Shown here: positions 1-7,091 of the stretch, one piece after another
How positions within the stretch are numbered: the first letter of the stretch is position 1
How the letters are laid out: each line of letters starts with the position of its first letter
Source: Acidobacteriota bacterium
GTDB taxonomy: Bacteria > Acidobacteriota > Blastocatellia > Pyrinomonadales > Pyrinomonadaceae
DNA length: 13,806 bases
Reading direction: 5' to 3'
Assembly (NCBI GenBank): GCA_023391155.1
Contig: JAEWBM010000111.1
Span: forward strand, 1-13,806
Position numbers and translations under genes: made by a program
Notes under the pieces: model-generated
The model's input: the letters and a program-made list of their open reading frames with translations, nothing else
The model's database searches: none
What the model was told of the DNA's origin: nothing

Positions 1-131
1 TTCCGCTGCCTCAGCTCTTTCAGTCCTTGAAAGAGGCCGCAGTCAACCAGAACTTTGCTGCCCCGGTGTTCGATGAGGTATTTGGAACCGGTTACCGTAC
101 CGACCCCGCCGTAGAAGCTGATCTTCGCCAT
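1..131 (-). CDS. MBL-fold RNA exonuclease-like metallohydrolase, N-terminal fragment
   Basis: Only the first 43 codons are inside the window; the rest lies to the left of base 1. The translation begins MAKISFYGGVGTVTGSKYLI and continues with a VDCGLFQG segment at about residues 29-36. This matches the N-terminus of the YSH1/CPSF-like metallo-beta-lactamase proteins (COG1236), whose 'G...VTGS.YL' and 'vDcGlfQG' elements form the first strands before the metal-binding HxHxDH motif, which is off the edge. The family acts on RNA as endo- or 5' exonucleases, though many bacterial members have no tested role. The start is the ATG at 131 and the upstream Shine-Dalgarno match is weak. It lies 57 nt downstream of the GGDEF gene on the same strand and may be co-transcribed with it. 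The family is fairly certain from this short piece; the substrate is not. Confidence 0.75.
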   Translation of the reverse strand, partial: MAKISFYGGVGTVTGSKYLIEHRGSKVLVDCGLFQGLKELRQR

Positions 132-188
132 ATTCGAATGACTTTAGCATAACGGGCTCATTGCTTCACACGGCGGAGTTGTGGCGCA

Positions 189-1436
189 TCAGTTTACATA
201 ATCTTTATTGAACCAAAGCACATTCGCGCCGTCGGCTGATTTTGCCTGCTGCTTTCGAAGTCGAGCGGCTGACAGCAGCTGCTCGCTTGATTCGCCGTCT
301 GCCCAAAATGTCGCCGAGCCGAAGTTTAGCCATAGTTTCAGTTCCTCATGTTCTGAAACGATAAAGGGCACGCTCGTGAATTCCGACTGGATACGTTCCA
401 CCACCTCGCGAGCCGTTTTCTCATTCGCGGTCGGCAGCACCACCGTAAATTCATCATTTGTAGTTCGGGCGAGAAAATCCATTTTTCGCAAACACGCCCG
501 AAGAGTTTGCCCTACGAAACGCAACATATCGTCGCCCGTACCCGAACCGTAACGGGCGTTCGCTTCGTCAAAGTCTTTTATATCGACAGCAAGCACTGAT
601 AAAGGGCGGTCCTCTCGAAACCGCTGCGATTCCGCAAGTTGATTTTCAAGGACCATATAAAGTGCGCGCTCGTTCGGCAGTTCGGTCAACTTGTCGACCA
701 ACGCATTGGTGATGGTGCGGTCTACGGCTTGGGCTCCCAGCAAGAGCGGCGAGATGCGTTCCGCGACAGCCGTCAAGAGCGTTCGATCGGCACCGGTGAA
801 GCCGCGTGCTTCTGCAAGATAGATCTGAAAGACCCCAAACGGGCTTCCCTCATGTATGAGCGGGATCGCGACCGATGCCCTATCCGCCTCGGCCCGAAGC
901 CCCGCTTCTCTCTCGATCGAAAGGTCAGGGTCAAATTCGATCTCGCCGGAGAGAAACGCGATGCCCGAGAGTCCGGACGAGACGTCCCGTGAGGTCCCCT
1001 CAAGCGGTTCGGCCCCATCTCCGTATACATAAAGAGCCCGAAGCGAGGAGCGTGTGTCGTCGGGTATCCAAAGTACAGCCGTATCAAATGTAAATATCTC
1101 GGCGACACGGCTCGCAACCAGACGGAACATATCCGAGGAGCGAAGCGAAGAGCCAAAGAAACGGTCTGCCTCTTCAAGAGCCAGAAGCTTTCCGTCGATC
1201 TCATCTACAACCTCATCTTGCGAGGTTAGGATCGGCTGATCGCCATCCTCCGCTCGGCGGGTGAACAGCCAGCCGCAGATCAAGAGATACGCGGCAGCGA
1301 ACACGATCAATACCGCTGACTTAGCGTTGACCGAGAGATCAGAGACGGCAACGGCAAAGGTCAGAAGCGGGGCGAAAAGCCCGATTCCAAATAAAACCTT
1401 ATGGGTGAGGTCGAGTCGAGAAATATTTTGGCTCAT
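189..1436 (-). CDS. Two-TM GAF-GGDEF protein with degenerate active site
   Basis: Membrane-anchored signalling protein of 415 aa from the ATG at 1436. A GTG at 1517 would add 27 Pro-rich residues that look non-coding, although it would also fit the promoter at 1538-1567. Two hydrophobic segments (about 14-33 and 40-59) are followed by a GAF domain (about 90-235) and a GGDEF domain (about 245-410). The GGDEF signature reads TNDEF (326-330), so the two glycines that contact GTP are replaced. The usual F-K after the metal-binding DI is F-D. The inhibitory-site RxxD (RKMD, 317-320) is intact and correctly spaced. By family knowledge GGDEF domains make c-di-GMP from two GTP. Here I infer weak or no cyclase activity and possibly a c-di-GMP-binding or regulatory role, with the GAF domain sensing a small ligand. 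The domain calls are firm and the activity is uncertain. Confidence 0.88.
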   Translation of the reverse strand: MSQNISRLDLTHKVLFGIGLFAPLLTFAVAVSDLSVNAKSAVLIVFAAAYLLICGWLFTRRAEDGDQPILTSQDEVVDEIDGKLLALEEADRFFGSSLRSSDMFRLVASRVAEIFTFDTAVLWIPDDTRSSLRALYVYGDGAEPLEGTSRDVSSGLSGIAFLSGEIEFDPDLSIEREAGLRAEADRASVAIPLIHEGSPFGVFQIYLAEARGFTGADRTLLTAVAERISPLLLGAQAVDRTITNALVDKLTELPNERALYMVLENQLAESQRFREDRPLSVLAVDIKDFDEANARYGSGTGDDMLRFVGQTLRACLRKMDFLARTTNDEFTVVLPTANEKTAREVVERIQSEFTSVPFIVSEHEELKLWLNFGSATFWADGESSEQLLSAARLRKQQAKSADGANVLWFNKDYVN

Positions 1437-1537
1437 CTGTCGGATGGCGTGGGGCGCCGGTAACGATCTTAAAGGATTGGGTGTGTGCCGGAAGGGCAAA
1501 AAACCGGGCGGTTGCACAGGCCGCGGCCGCCTATTTA

Positions 1538-1567
1538 AAGATACCTGTCACGCTGTGTGTAAGTCAA
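1538..1567 (-). promoter_or_regulatory. Sigma70-type promoter for GAF-GGDEF gene
   Basis: Read on the minus strand, TTGACT (1567-1562) is followed after 18 nt by TATCTT (1543-1538). The predicted start near 1531 gives a leader of about 95 nt to the ATG at 1436, or about 14 nt to the alternative GTG at 1517. Confidence 0.5.
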
Positions 1568-1667
1568 TGATCTTTCGACAGATGTTGCGGGGCCGGACGG
1601 GCGGCGAAGGCACAAAAATGGTGCTAAAAATAATTGAAAAAATATATGAAAGTTGAGCGTTTTGATG

Positions 1668-1696
1668 TTGACTAACGCCTGCCGTATTTCTATATT
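1668..1696 (+). promoter_or_regulatory. Sigma70-type promoter, upstream copy
   Basis: TTGACT (1668-1673), a 17-nt spacer and TATATT (1691-1696). The element shares TTGACTAACGC and TATATTGTC with the promoter at 2075-2103, so the two are clearly related. Transcription would start near 1703 and run into the terminator at 1718-1746. Confidence 0.7.
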
Positions 1697-1717
1697 GTCT
1701 TTTGCTCCGAATGTTTC

Positions 1718-1746
1718 AAAATGGTCCGCTTCGGCGGATCGTTTTT
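1718..1746 (+). terminator. Intrinsic terminator with UUCG tetraloop
   Basis: Stem GGTCCGC (1723-1729) pairs with GCGGATC (1734-1740), with one G-U pair, around a TTCG loop. It is flanked by AAAA and followed by GTTTTT. It begins only about 20 nt after the predicted start of the promoter at 1668-1696, so it would cap a transcript of roughly 40 nt or attenuate read-through into the decayed lipoprotein copy. Confidence 0.7.
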
Positions 1747-1787
1747 GCAAACAGTCGAAAGCAGTTTCGGAATAAGCAGGGTTTTAG

Positions 1788-2078
1788 ATATTTGGAAAGG
1801 TTATTGCACTCACGTCACTAGCCGCGCTAAGCGCGGCTAAAATGGCGTGTGGTTGCGCGGCACAGGGCTCGATGAGTGCCCATGCCGCAAACACGAATTC
1901 GAACTCGTCTGCAACGCAGATCGGACATCAAGTCGTTGAACCGCGTCGGCAGAGAGTGAGAAAGGAACAGTGGGCAGGATCATTGCCAAGAAGGGCGCCG
2001 CGAAGTGCAAAAATAATTGCATTTTCGGGCAAACAGCCTCAACCGAAAAACAAGGATTTTTCGACTTTCAGGGGTTGA
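1788..2078 (+). pseudogene. Decayed tandem copy of the small lipoprotein gene
   Basis: From about 1797 the DNA aligns with the start of the intact lipoprotein gene at 2212. Both share the runs TTAT.GCACT..CGTCACT and ATGGC.TG.GG, and both have GC.GCAAACACGAA about 20-50 nt further on. In the aligned frame the copy reads KVIALTSLAALSAAKMACG against KKVIALSSLLALGALGMACG, so a signal peptide and lipobox Cys are still visible, then AANTNSNSS. No ATG, GTG or TTG precedes the signal peptide in frame (the codons are ATA TTT GGA after a TAG at 1785). The frame stays open to a TGA at 2076-2078, inside the next promoter, but the last 55 or so residues are basic and unlike the Asn/Ala-rich intact protein. 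The ATG at 1842 would make only a headless fragment. I call it a pseudogene; use of a non-standard start cannot be excluded. Confidence 0.6.
1819..1839. repeat. Short inverted repeat inside the pseudogene
   Basis: TAGCCGCGC and GCGCGGCTA form a perfect 9-bp stem around TAA. An A-run and no T-run follows, so it is not an intrinsic terminator on the plus strand. It falls in the Ala-rich signal-peptide coding part of the decayed lipoprotein copy and may simply reflect GCG/GCC codons. Confidence 0.5.
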
Positions 2079-2103
2079 CTAACGCGGTTTTGATTACTAT
2101 ATT
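2075..2103 (+). promoter_or_regulatory. Sigma70-type promoter of the lipoprotein gene
   Basis: TTGACT (2075-2080), an exact 17-nt spacer and TATATT (2098-2103). The predicted start near 2110 leaves a leader of about 100 nt before the ATG at 2212. The leader contains a small CCTTG-GGA-CAAGG hairpin but no terminator. The -35 hexamer overlaps the TGA that ends the decayed upstream copy. Confidence 0.75.
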
Positions 2104-2211
2104 GTCCAATGTTCCAGAAATAGTTCCTTGGGACAAGGGCTTAAAGAAAGATAGGCCCTGGGTATGAATAGGTTAAATTTAATCTTTGAAGAAGACAGGA
2201 GAAACAGTTAA

Positions 2212-2517
2212 ATGAAAAAAGTTATCGCACTTTCGTCACTTTTGGCATTGGGTGCTTTAGGAATGGCTTGCGGCGACGCTGCAAACACGAACACGGCTAA
2301 CACCAACTTGAATGTTAACCGTGCCAACACCTCGAACATGAACACCACGAACATGAACACCACGACGACGAACACGACCAACACGAATTCGTCGACGATG
2401 GGTAATGCTGCTAACTCAGCTGCTAACGCTGCTGCTACGGCTGCTAATGCAGCTGCGAACGCAGCGAATACCGCTGCTAACGCTGCTAACGCTGCAGCTT
2501 CGAACAGCAACAACTAG
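2212..2517 (+). CDS. Small Asn/Thr/Ala-rich putative lipoprotein
   Basis: A 101-aa secreted protein of unknown function. Residues 1-19 form a signal peptide (MKKVIALSSLLALGALGMA) ending at Cys20. The lipobox GMAC is weak because the -3 position is Gly where Leu is usual, so lipid attachment is likely but not certain. Residues 21-60 are almost only Asn, Thr, Ala, Ser and Met. Residues 65-97 are an Ala-Asn run (AAN/AAA units) that could form a helix. There is no enzymatic motif. AGGAG lies 10 nt before the ATG. The gene stands alone with its own promoter at 2075-2103 and a strong terminator at 2542-2581, so it is a monocistronic unit. The repetitive GCTGCTAAC coding DNA is prone to slippage. 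Similar Asn/Thr-rich short lipoproteins occur, as far as I know, in Blastocatellia-type Acidobacteriota; I know of no function. Confidence 0.82.
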   Translation: MKKVIALSSLLALGALGMACGDAANTNTANTNLNVNRANTSNMNTTNMNTTTTNTTNTNSSTMGNAANSAANAAATAANAAANAANTAANAANAAASNSNN

Positions 2518-2541
2518 TTCATTCGCGAAAGCGACGAACAC

Positions 2542-2581
2542 GAACGCACCGTCCCGGGACGGTGCGTTCTTTTTTATTTTT
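2542..2581 (+). terminator. Strong intrinsic terminator of the lipoprotein gene
   Basis: GAACGCACCGTCCC (2542-2555) is followed directly by its perfect reverse complement (2556-2569), a 28-bp palindrome, then TTTTTTATTTTT. The T-run contains the stop codon of the convergent DUF255 gene (2574-2576). On the minus strand no T-run follows the stem, so it works in one direction. Confidence 0.93.
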
Positions 2582-4601
2582 CGAGCAGCTTGGATAGCTC
2601 TTCGGTGGCTGTCACGGGCCGCCGGCACACGAACCCTTCGCATACGTAAGCCGCAGGCTGTCCGTCGATGGTGCCGCGCTCTTTGACCAGCGGCGGCTCG
2701 TCACTCGCCGCTCGCACCGGGGCGACAACCGTAAAGGGCCGATACTCTCTCCGCACCTCAGTCTCAAGCTGATTACCTGCGGGGCCGGCAACAACTATCT
2801 CCTTTACCGGCGACAGCGCAAATTCGATCGCGGCGAGCGACCTTCCGAAGCCCTGCGGGTGTTGCCGGATCTGGTCGGCTGCAAGACGCAGCACGGTTTT
2901 CGCAAAACGTTCATACCGCTCCTCACCGTAGTACTTTGCCAGTCTGAGCATTACGTCCGCAGCTACGGAATTGCCCGATGGAGTCGCGTTATCGTAAAGA
3001 TCCTTGTTCCTTACTATCAGCTCTTCATGATCCGAAGACGTGAAAAAGAAACCGCCGTTTTCCTCATCCCAAAACTCGGTGATCATCGTGTCAGTCAAAC
3101 CTCGAGCCTCGGCAAGATATCGGGATTTCCCGGTGACTGAATAGAGCACGGTCAAACCGTCTGCAAGGTTTGCATAGTCCTCCACATACCCGTTCAACTT
3201 CGCCCGTCCGTCCTTCCAGGTCCTCAGCACCCGTCCGTTTTGAACCAACTCGGCAAGCAGAAATTCCGCATTCTTTTCGGCAGCTTTCAGATACTTTTCG
3301 GAATCAAGTACTGCCGCGGCCTCGGCAAATGCGGCCAGCATCAATCCGTTCCAGGCGGTGATAACTTTCTCGTCCCTGTGGGGCTTTACACGCTCTTCGC
3401 GATGCTCGAAGAGCTCGCCGCGCCATTCATCTATTTCCGCCTGCGACGCTGTGAGCCGGCCCGACGCTAAGAGCTCAGGATCCGGAACATTCAAAATGTT
3501 CTTGCCTTCGAAATTCCCTGAATCGCTTACATCAAAATACGCCTTGAACCGCGCTGCATCCTCCCCGAGGACCTCGGCGACCTCATCCGGTGTCCAGACA
3601 AAGAACTTCCCTTCCTCACCTTCGCTGTCGGCATCCTGAGTCGAATAGAATCCGCCATCTCGATGCGTCATCTCGCGGAGAACATAATCGAGCGTCTCAA
3701 CAGTGATCCGGCGAAACAGTTCGTCGCCCGTGATCTGAAACAAAGCAAGATAGATCCGGGCGAGCTGCGCGTTGTCATAGAGCATTTTTTCGAAATGCGG
3801 CACCAGCCACACTGCATCGACCGAGTATCTGTGAAACCCGCCGCCGATCTGATCATAGATCCCGCCGCGGGCCATTTTCTCCGCGGTATGCCTGACCATT
3901 TCCAACGCACGCTCATTTCCCGTCCGCTTCCAATATTTGAGCAAAAAGTCCATCGACATCGCCTGAGGGAATTTCGGTGCACGTCCCCACCCGCCGTCAC
4001 GTTCATCAAACGACCGGTCGAACGATCGGAATGCCGCGTCCGTGAGGTCGTGGGAAATGTCCTCCCGCGACAGTTCGACGACGCTGACCCGCCGCAGCGA
4101 CCCGAGGATCTCGAACGCCGAATTCATCAGTTCCTCACGACGATCACGCCACGCCTCGGCGATGCTCATTAGCAGCTGCGGCCAACTGATCATCCCGTGC
4201 CGCGGCGCCGGCGGAAAATATGTCCCTCCAAAGAACGGGAGCTTTTCCGGTGTGACAAAAACGTTCATTGGCCACCCGCCCCGTCCGGTCGTCAGCTGAA
4301 CGAAGTTCATATAGATCTGGTCCACGTCGGGCCGCTCTTCCATATCCACCTTAACGTTGACGAAATTCTCGTTCATCAACTTGGCGATCTCGGGATGCTC
4401 GAAAGATTCGTGTTCCATAACGTGGCACCAGTGGCATGCCGAATAGCCGATACTGACGATCACGGGCCTATCCTCCGCCCTGGCGCGTTCGAAGGCCTCA
4501 TCCCCCCACGGGTACCAGTCGACCGGGTTGTGAGCGTGCTGCAGCAGGTAAGGCGACGTTTCGTTGATCAGCTTGTTCGTATATTTCTCGGGACTTTGCA
4601 T
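2574..4601 (-). CDS. DUF255 thioredoxin-domain protein (YyaL/SPATA20 family)
   Basis: A 675-aa protein, the usual length for COG1331. The N-terminal 165 or so residues carry the DsbH-like thioredoxin fold: N-L-I-N-E-(T)SPYLLQHAHNPVDWYPWG at about 9-33, then the CHWCHVM motif with the CxxC pair at Cys56 and Cys59, then the VDMEERPDVDQIYM and GGWPMNVFVTP segments. The remainder resembles the six-hairpin (alpha/alpha toroid) glycosidase-like domain, including a WNGLML segment and an N-A-TPSGNS segment near the C-terminal third. The family has no settled biochemical role; no signal peptide is seen, so the protein is probably cytosolic. The start at 4601 fits the conserved N-terminus; the upstream ribosome site is weak. 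It is convergent with the lipoprotein gene and divergent from the serine hydrolase. The family call is firm and the function unknown. Confidence 0.93.
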   Translation of the reverse strand: MQSPEKYTNKLINETSPYLLQHAHNPVDWYPWGDEAFERARAEDRPVIVSIGYSACHWCHVMEHESFEHPEIAKLMNENFVNVKVDMEERPDVDQIYMNFVQLTTGRGGWPMNVFVTPEKLPFFGGTYFPPAPRHGMISWPQLLMSIAEAWRDRREELMNSAFEILGSLRRVSVVELSREDISHDLTDAAFRSFDRSFDERDGGWGRAPKFPQAMSMDFLLKYWKRTGNERALEMVRHTAEKMARGGIYDQIGGGFHRYSVDAVWLVPHFEKMLYDNAQLARIYLALFQITGDELFRRITVETLDYVLREMTHRDGGFYSTQDADSEGEEGKFFVWTPDEVAEVLGEDAARFKAYFDVSDSGNFEGKNILNVPDPELLASGRLTASQAEIDEWRGELFEHREERVKPHRDEKVITAWNGLMLAAFAEAAAVLDSEKYLKAAEKNAEFLLAELVQNGRVLRTWKDGRAKLNGYVEDYANLADGLTVLYSVTGKSRYLAEARGLTDTMITEFWDEENGGFFFTSSDHEELIVRNKDLYDNATPSGNSVAADVMLRLAKYYGEERYERFAKTVLRLAADQIRQHPQGFGRSLAAIEFALSPVKEIVVAGPAGNQLETEVRREYRPFTVVAPVRAASDEPPLVKERGTIDGQPAAYVCEGFVCRRPVTATEELSKLLEK

Positions 4602-4771
4602 ACGACCATTCTTTCACGCCGAATCCGGCGCGGCAAAAGCGCGGGCTCATGCCGGCTCACGTGAACTTTTTCGCGGCAGATCCATTGTCGTTAACTTCGG
4701 TCTCGGTTCAGACCCCGTATTTGGCTAAGCAGGGCGTCGGCACACCCTTTGCCCTAATAACCTATGTTCAT

Positions 4772-4782
4772 AAAGGAGGTGA
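4772..4782 (+). promoter_or_regulatory. Near-perfect Shine-Dalgarno fixing the hydrolase start
   Basis: AAAGGAGGTGA is complementary to the 3' end of 16S rRNA over nearly its full length and sits at the right distance from the ATG at 4787. It is the strongest ribosome site in the window and decides against the longer open frame starting at 4649. Confidence 0.85.
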
Positions 4783-4786
4783 GATC

Positions 4787-6094
4787 ATGAAAAAGATGAC
4801 GAAGGCGATCATCGGCGTCTCGGCGCTAGGTGGAGCCTATGGGCTTTACCGAGCCGGCCGCCATATGTTTGGAGAAGAATGTACGGCTGTACCCGAGATA
4901 CACGGATTCGTAAGAAACGGATTCGAACCGGTTCGCGATGCATTTGAAGAAAATTTCCGGTCGCGCCGTGAACTCGGAGGCGCCGTGAGTGTTTACCACA
5001 AGGGCGAGAAAGTGGTCGATCTTTGGGGCGGGCTGCGTGACCCCGCGACCCGCGATCCATGGCGCGAAGACACGATGACCGTCGTTTACTCCGCGACAAA
5101 GGGCTTATCGGCACTTGCACTTGCTCTCGCCCACTCTCGTGGGCTGCTGGACTACGATGCCCCTGTTTCCAACTATTGGCCGGAATTCGCGATGAACGGA
5201 AAGGAGGATGTCACGGTTCGCCAGCTCCTGGCCCATCAGGCGGGGCTCTTCGCCTTTGATGAGCCCGTGGATGTGGCGACGGTCGCCGATCTCGATCGGC
5301 TCGCCCGCGTGATGGAACGTCAACGCCCTGCTTGGGAGCCCGGGACTCGACAGGGCTACCACGCCATAAGCCTCGGGTTTTATGAGAATGAATTGATGCG
5401 CAGGGCCGATCCCGAAAATCGCACCCTAGGCAGGTTCTTTGATGAAGAGATCGCAAAGCCATTGAAGCTCGAGTTCTACATAAGGTTACCTGAGGAGATC
5501 CCAAACGAACGGCTTGCCCCGATGGAGAGCCCAAGCATCCTAAAACGAATTATGGGCTTTCCTCTTAGGATGACACTTGAGAGTATGCAGCCGAGTTCCA
5601 ATATCTATCGTGCACTGATCGCAAATCCCGGCGCGGGCATCGTTCACGACGACGAAGCCGTTTTTGCTCGCGAATTAGAGGTACCCTCAGGCGGGGGTGT
5701 AGGCACCGCGAGGGCGATCGCGAAAGCGTACGCCATTTTCGCTTCCGGCGGGTTCGATCTCGGACTTCGGCCAGAAACTCTGCACGAACTCGAATCACCG
5801 CCCAAGCCTCCGACGCACGGCTGGTACGACGAGTGCATGTTGGGCGAAGCAAAATTCTCGCTCGGATTCATGCGGCCCTGTGAGGCCTGGCCCTTCGACG
5901 TGCCGGAGGCATACGGCCATCCCGGAGCAGGCGGGGCGATGGGCTTCGCCGATCCGGTGAATCAGATCGGATACGGGTACATAACAAACCGTATGGGAGT
6001 TAGCCTGAGCGGTGACCCTCGCGAGCTAGCGTTGAGGAAAGCGTTGTATTCATGCATCCCGCAGGAAACGAGGGTGATGGCTGCGGCAGGTTAG
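4787..6094 (+). CDS. Serine hydrolase, class C beta-lactamase/EstB-like
   Basis: A 435-aa penicillin-binding-protein-fold hydrolase. The three family motifs are present: SxxK as S102-A-T-K105, the Tyr motif as Y191-H-A-I-S, and an H378-PGAGG segment in place of the KTG box, as in EstB-type esterases (COG1680). By family knowledge Ser102 is the nucleophile, Lys105 and Tyr191 the bases; esters, amides or D-amino-acid peptides are the usual substrates, and true beta-lactam resistance is not implied. Residues 5-21 are a short hydrophobic stretch that may be a signal anchor. The open frame runs upstream to 4649, but the ATG at 4787 is chosen because AAAGGAGGTGA (4772-4782), a near-perfect Shine-Dalgarno, lies just before it and the extra upstream residues look random. 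The gene is divergent from the DUF255 gene. Natural substrate unknown. Confidence 0.9.
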   Translation: MKKMTKAIIGVSALGGAYGLYRAGRHMFGEECTAVPEIHGFVRNGFEPVRDAFEENFRSRRELGGAVSVYHKGEKVVDLWGGLRDPATRDPWREDTMTVVYSATKGLSALALALAHSRGLLDYDAPVSNYWPEFAMNGKEDVTVRQLLAHQAGLFAFDEPVDVATVADLDRLARVMERQRPAWEPGTRQGYHAISLGFYENELMRRADPENRTLGRFFDEEIAKPLKLEFYIRLPEEIPNERLAPMESPSILKRIMGFPLRMTLESMQPSSNIYRALIANPGAGIVHDDEAVFARELEVPSGGGVGTARAIAKAYAIFASGGFDLGLRPETLHELESPPKPPTHGWYDECMLGEAKFSLGFMRPCEAWPFDVPEAYGHPGAGGAMGFADPVNQIGYGYITNRMGVSLSGDPRELALRKALYSCIPQETRVMAAAG

Positions 6095-6122
6095 GTGAAT
6101 TCGTCTGGTGGCGGTCTCCGTC

Positions 6123-6128
6123 TATAAT
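6123..6128 (+). promoter_or_regulatory. Possible -10 box of a near-leaderless transcript
   Basis: A consensus TATAAT ends 9 nt before the ATG at 6138. A start 6-7 nt downstream would leave only 2-3 nt of leader. The matching -35 (TTCGTC at 6100-6105) is poor, so this is tentative. Confidence 0.35.
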
Positions 6129-6137
6129 CAAGGGCGG

Positions 6138-7079
6138 ATGCCGCCATCTAGCAATAAACCTCGAATTGTCGTCTTTGGTTACGATCGGCTTTTGCTCGAT
6201 TCGCTGGATACGCTTGGCGGCGCAGGGGCCGAGATCGTTTCGGTCGTATTTCCGGCGACACGGGCTGATGCTCGAGCAAATGAGATCCGTGATGAGGTCC
6301 GGTCCCGCCGACTTGAGATAGTTGAACAGCCGCGGAAAGAATCGGCAGGCGGTTTTACCGAACAGATAAACGCGCTCGAACCCGAGATTGTCTTTGTCTG
6401 GTCCTATCCGATGATCCTTCCTCGGGAGGTGATCGAAATCCCGCGGCTCGGTTGTATTAACCTGCACATGGGCCTACTGCCCCAATACCGCGGCGTTAAC
6501 GGGCTAAAATGGGCTTTGCTCAACGGAGAGGCGGAAACCGGCGTGACACTTCACTACATGGACGAGGGGATCGACACCGGCGACATGATCGCACGTGTCG
6601 CTTTCCCGATCACGGGCGACGACGATCTGGTCTCGTTAATGCGAAAGGGCCGCTACGCGGGGATACACTTACTCAAGAATAGCTGGCACAGTATCGCCGA
6701 CGGTTCGGCAACGCGAATGCCGCAGGACGAGTCGATAGCCGGGTATTACTCCGCCGCAATGGAACCGTCTCGCGAGATCGACTGGTCACGCCCCGCGATC
6801 GAGATCCACAACCTGATACGGGCCTCGCCTCCGCCATTTAAGGGCGCACATACCTTTTTTCGCGGCGAGCGGATCGTCGTTAGACGGTCCGTTGCGTTAG
6901 AAGATCACTGTCGCGACGAGCCGGGCACTGTGGTAGCCGCTGGTGCTGACGGGTTTACTGCAGCGACGGCTGTCGGGAGTCTTTTACTAAAGGGCGTGGA
7001 AGCCGGTAAAAACGGTGAGTCGGTCCATTACTCCCATTTCGGCATCGAAGTGGGCGTTCGGCTGGGAACATCGAAATAA
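6138..7079 (+). CDS. Formyltransferase-family protein (Fmt/ArnA-N-like)
   Basis: A 313-aa protein of the formyltetrahydrofolate-dependent hydrolase/transferase fold. After the start VVFGYD begins the first strand. The catalytic triad of the family is conserved: N108-L-H110 in the INLHMGLLPQYRG block and D146 in DEGIDTGDM. The Asn-to-Asp spacing of 38 equals that of E. coli Fmt (N106, D144). The C-terminal part (about 215-313) is compatible with the Fmt_C beta-barrel. Family members move a formyl group from 10-formyl-THF to Met-tRNA, amino sugars or nucleotides. The block has Gly where Fmt and ArnA have Ser (H-x-S-LLP), and no def gene is adjacent, so I do not call it fmt; an amino-sugar or other acceptor is possible. 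The start could also be the GTG at 6108; the ATG is chosen because it begins at the conserved N-terminus and follows AAGGG. The gene downstream is 12 nt away. Confidence 0.82.
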   Translation: MPPSSNKPRIVVFGYDRLLLDSLDTLGGAGAEIVSVVFPATRADARANEIRDEVRSRRLEIVEQPRKESAGGFTEQINALEPEIVFVWSYPMILPREVIEIPRLGCINLHMGLLPQYRGVNGLKWALLNGEAETGVTLHYMDEGIDTGDMIARVAFPITGDDDLVSLMRKGRYAGIHLLKNSWHSIADGSATRMPQDESIAGYYSAAMEPSREIDWSRPAIEIHNLIRASPPPFKGAHTFFRGERIVVRRSVALEDHCRDEPGTVVAAGADGFTAATAVGSLLLKGVEAGKNGESVHYSHFGIEVGVRLGTSK

Positions 7080-7091
7080 AGAACATTTGCG

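Larger units (their letters stand above)
1437..1787. other. Intergenic region with divergent promoters and a short terminated unit
   Basis: No supportable gene is seen here. The stretch holds the minus-strand promoter of the GAF-GGDEF gene (1538-1567), a plus-strand promoter (1668-1696) and an intrinsic terminator about 20 nt past its predicted start (1718-1746). The rest is AT-rich near 1618-1660 with no other clear signal. Short open frames in it have no plausible ribosome binding site or recognisable composition. Confidence 0.6.

Noticed and set aside
1535..1750. 71-codon minus-strand frame
   Set aside because: It covers the promoters and the terminator in the intergenic region, and has no ribosome site or protein-like composition.
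1819..1839. Hairpin as an intrinsic terminator
   Set aside because: It is followed by AAAATGG with no T-run on the plus strand, and has no T-run on the minus strand.
1842..2078. Plus-strand open frame from ATG 1842 as an independent gene
   Set aside because: The ATG aligns with an internal Met of the intact lipoprotein signal peptide, there is no ribosome site, and the coding match continues upstream of it. It is better explained as part of a decayed duplicate.
1970..2167. 65-codon plus-strand frame with GTG start
   Set aside because: It runs straight through the promoter at 2075-2103 and overlaps the decayed copy in another frame; no family resemblance.
2208..2513. Ala/Val-rich frame antisense to the lipoprotein
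   Set aside because: Mirror of the GCT/GCN repeat codons; it has no ribosome site or promoter and ends on the opposite strand's start region.
4649..4786. 46-codon N-terminal extension of the serine hydrolase
   Set aside because: The near-perfect Shine-Dalgarno at 4772-4782 points to ATG 4787, and the extension has no signal peptide or family similarity.
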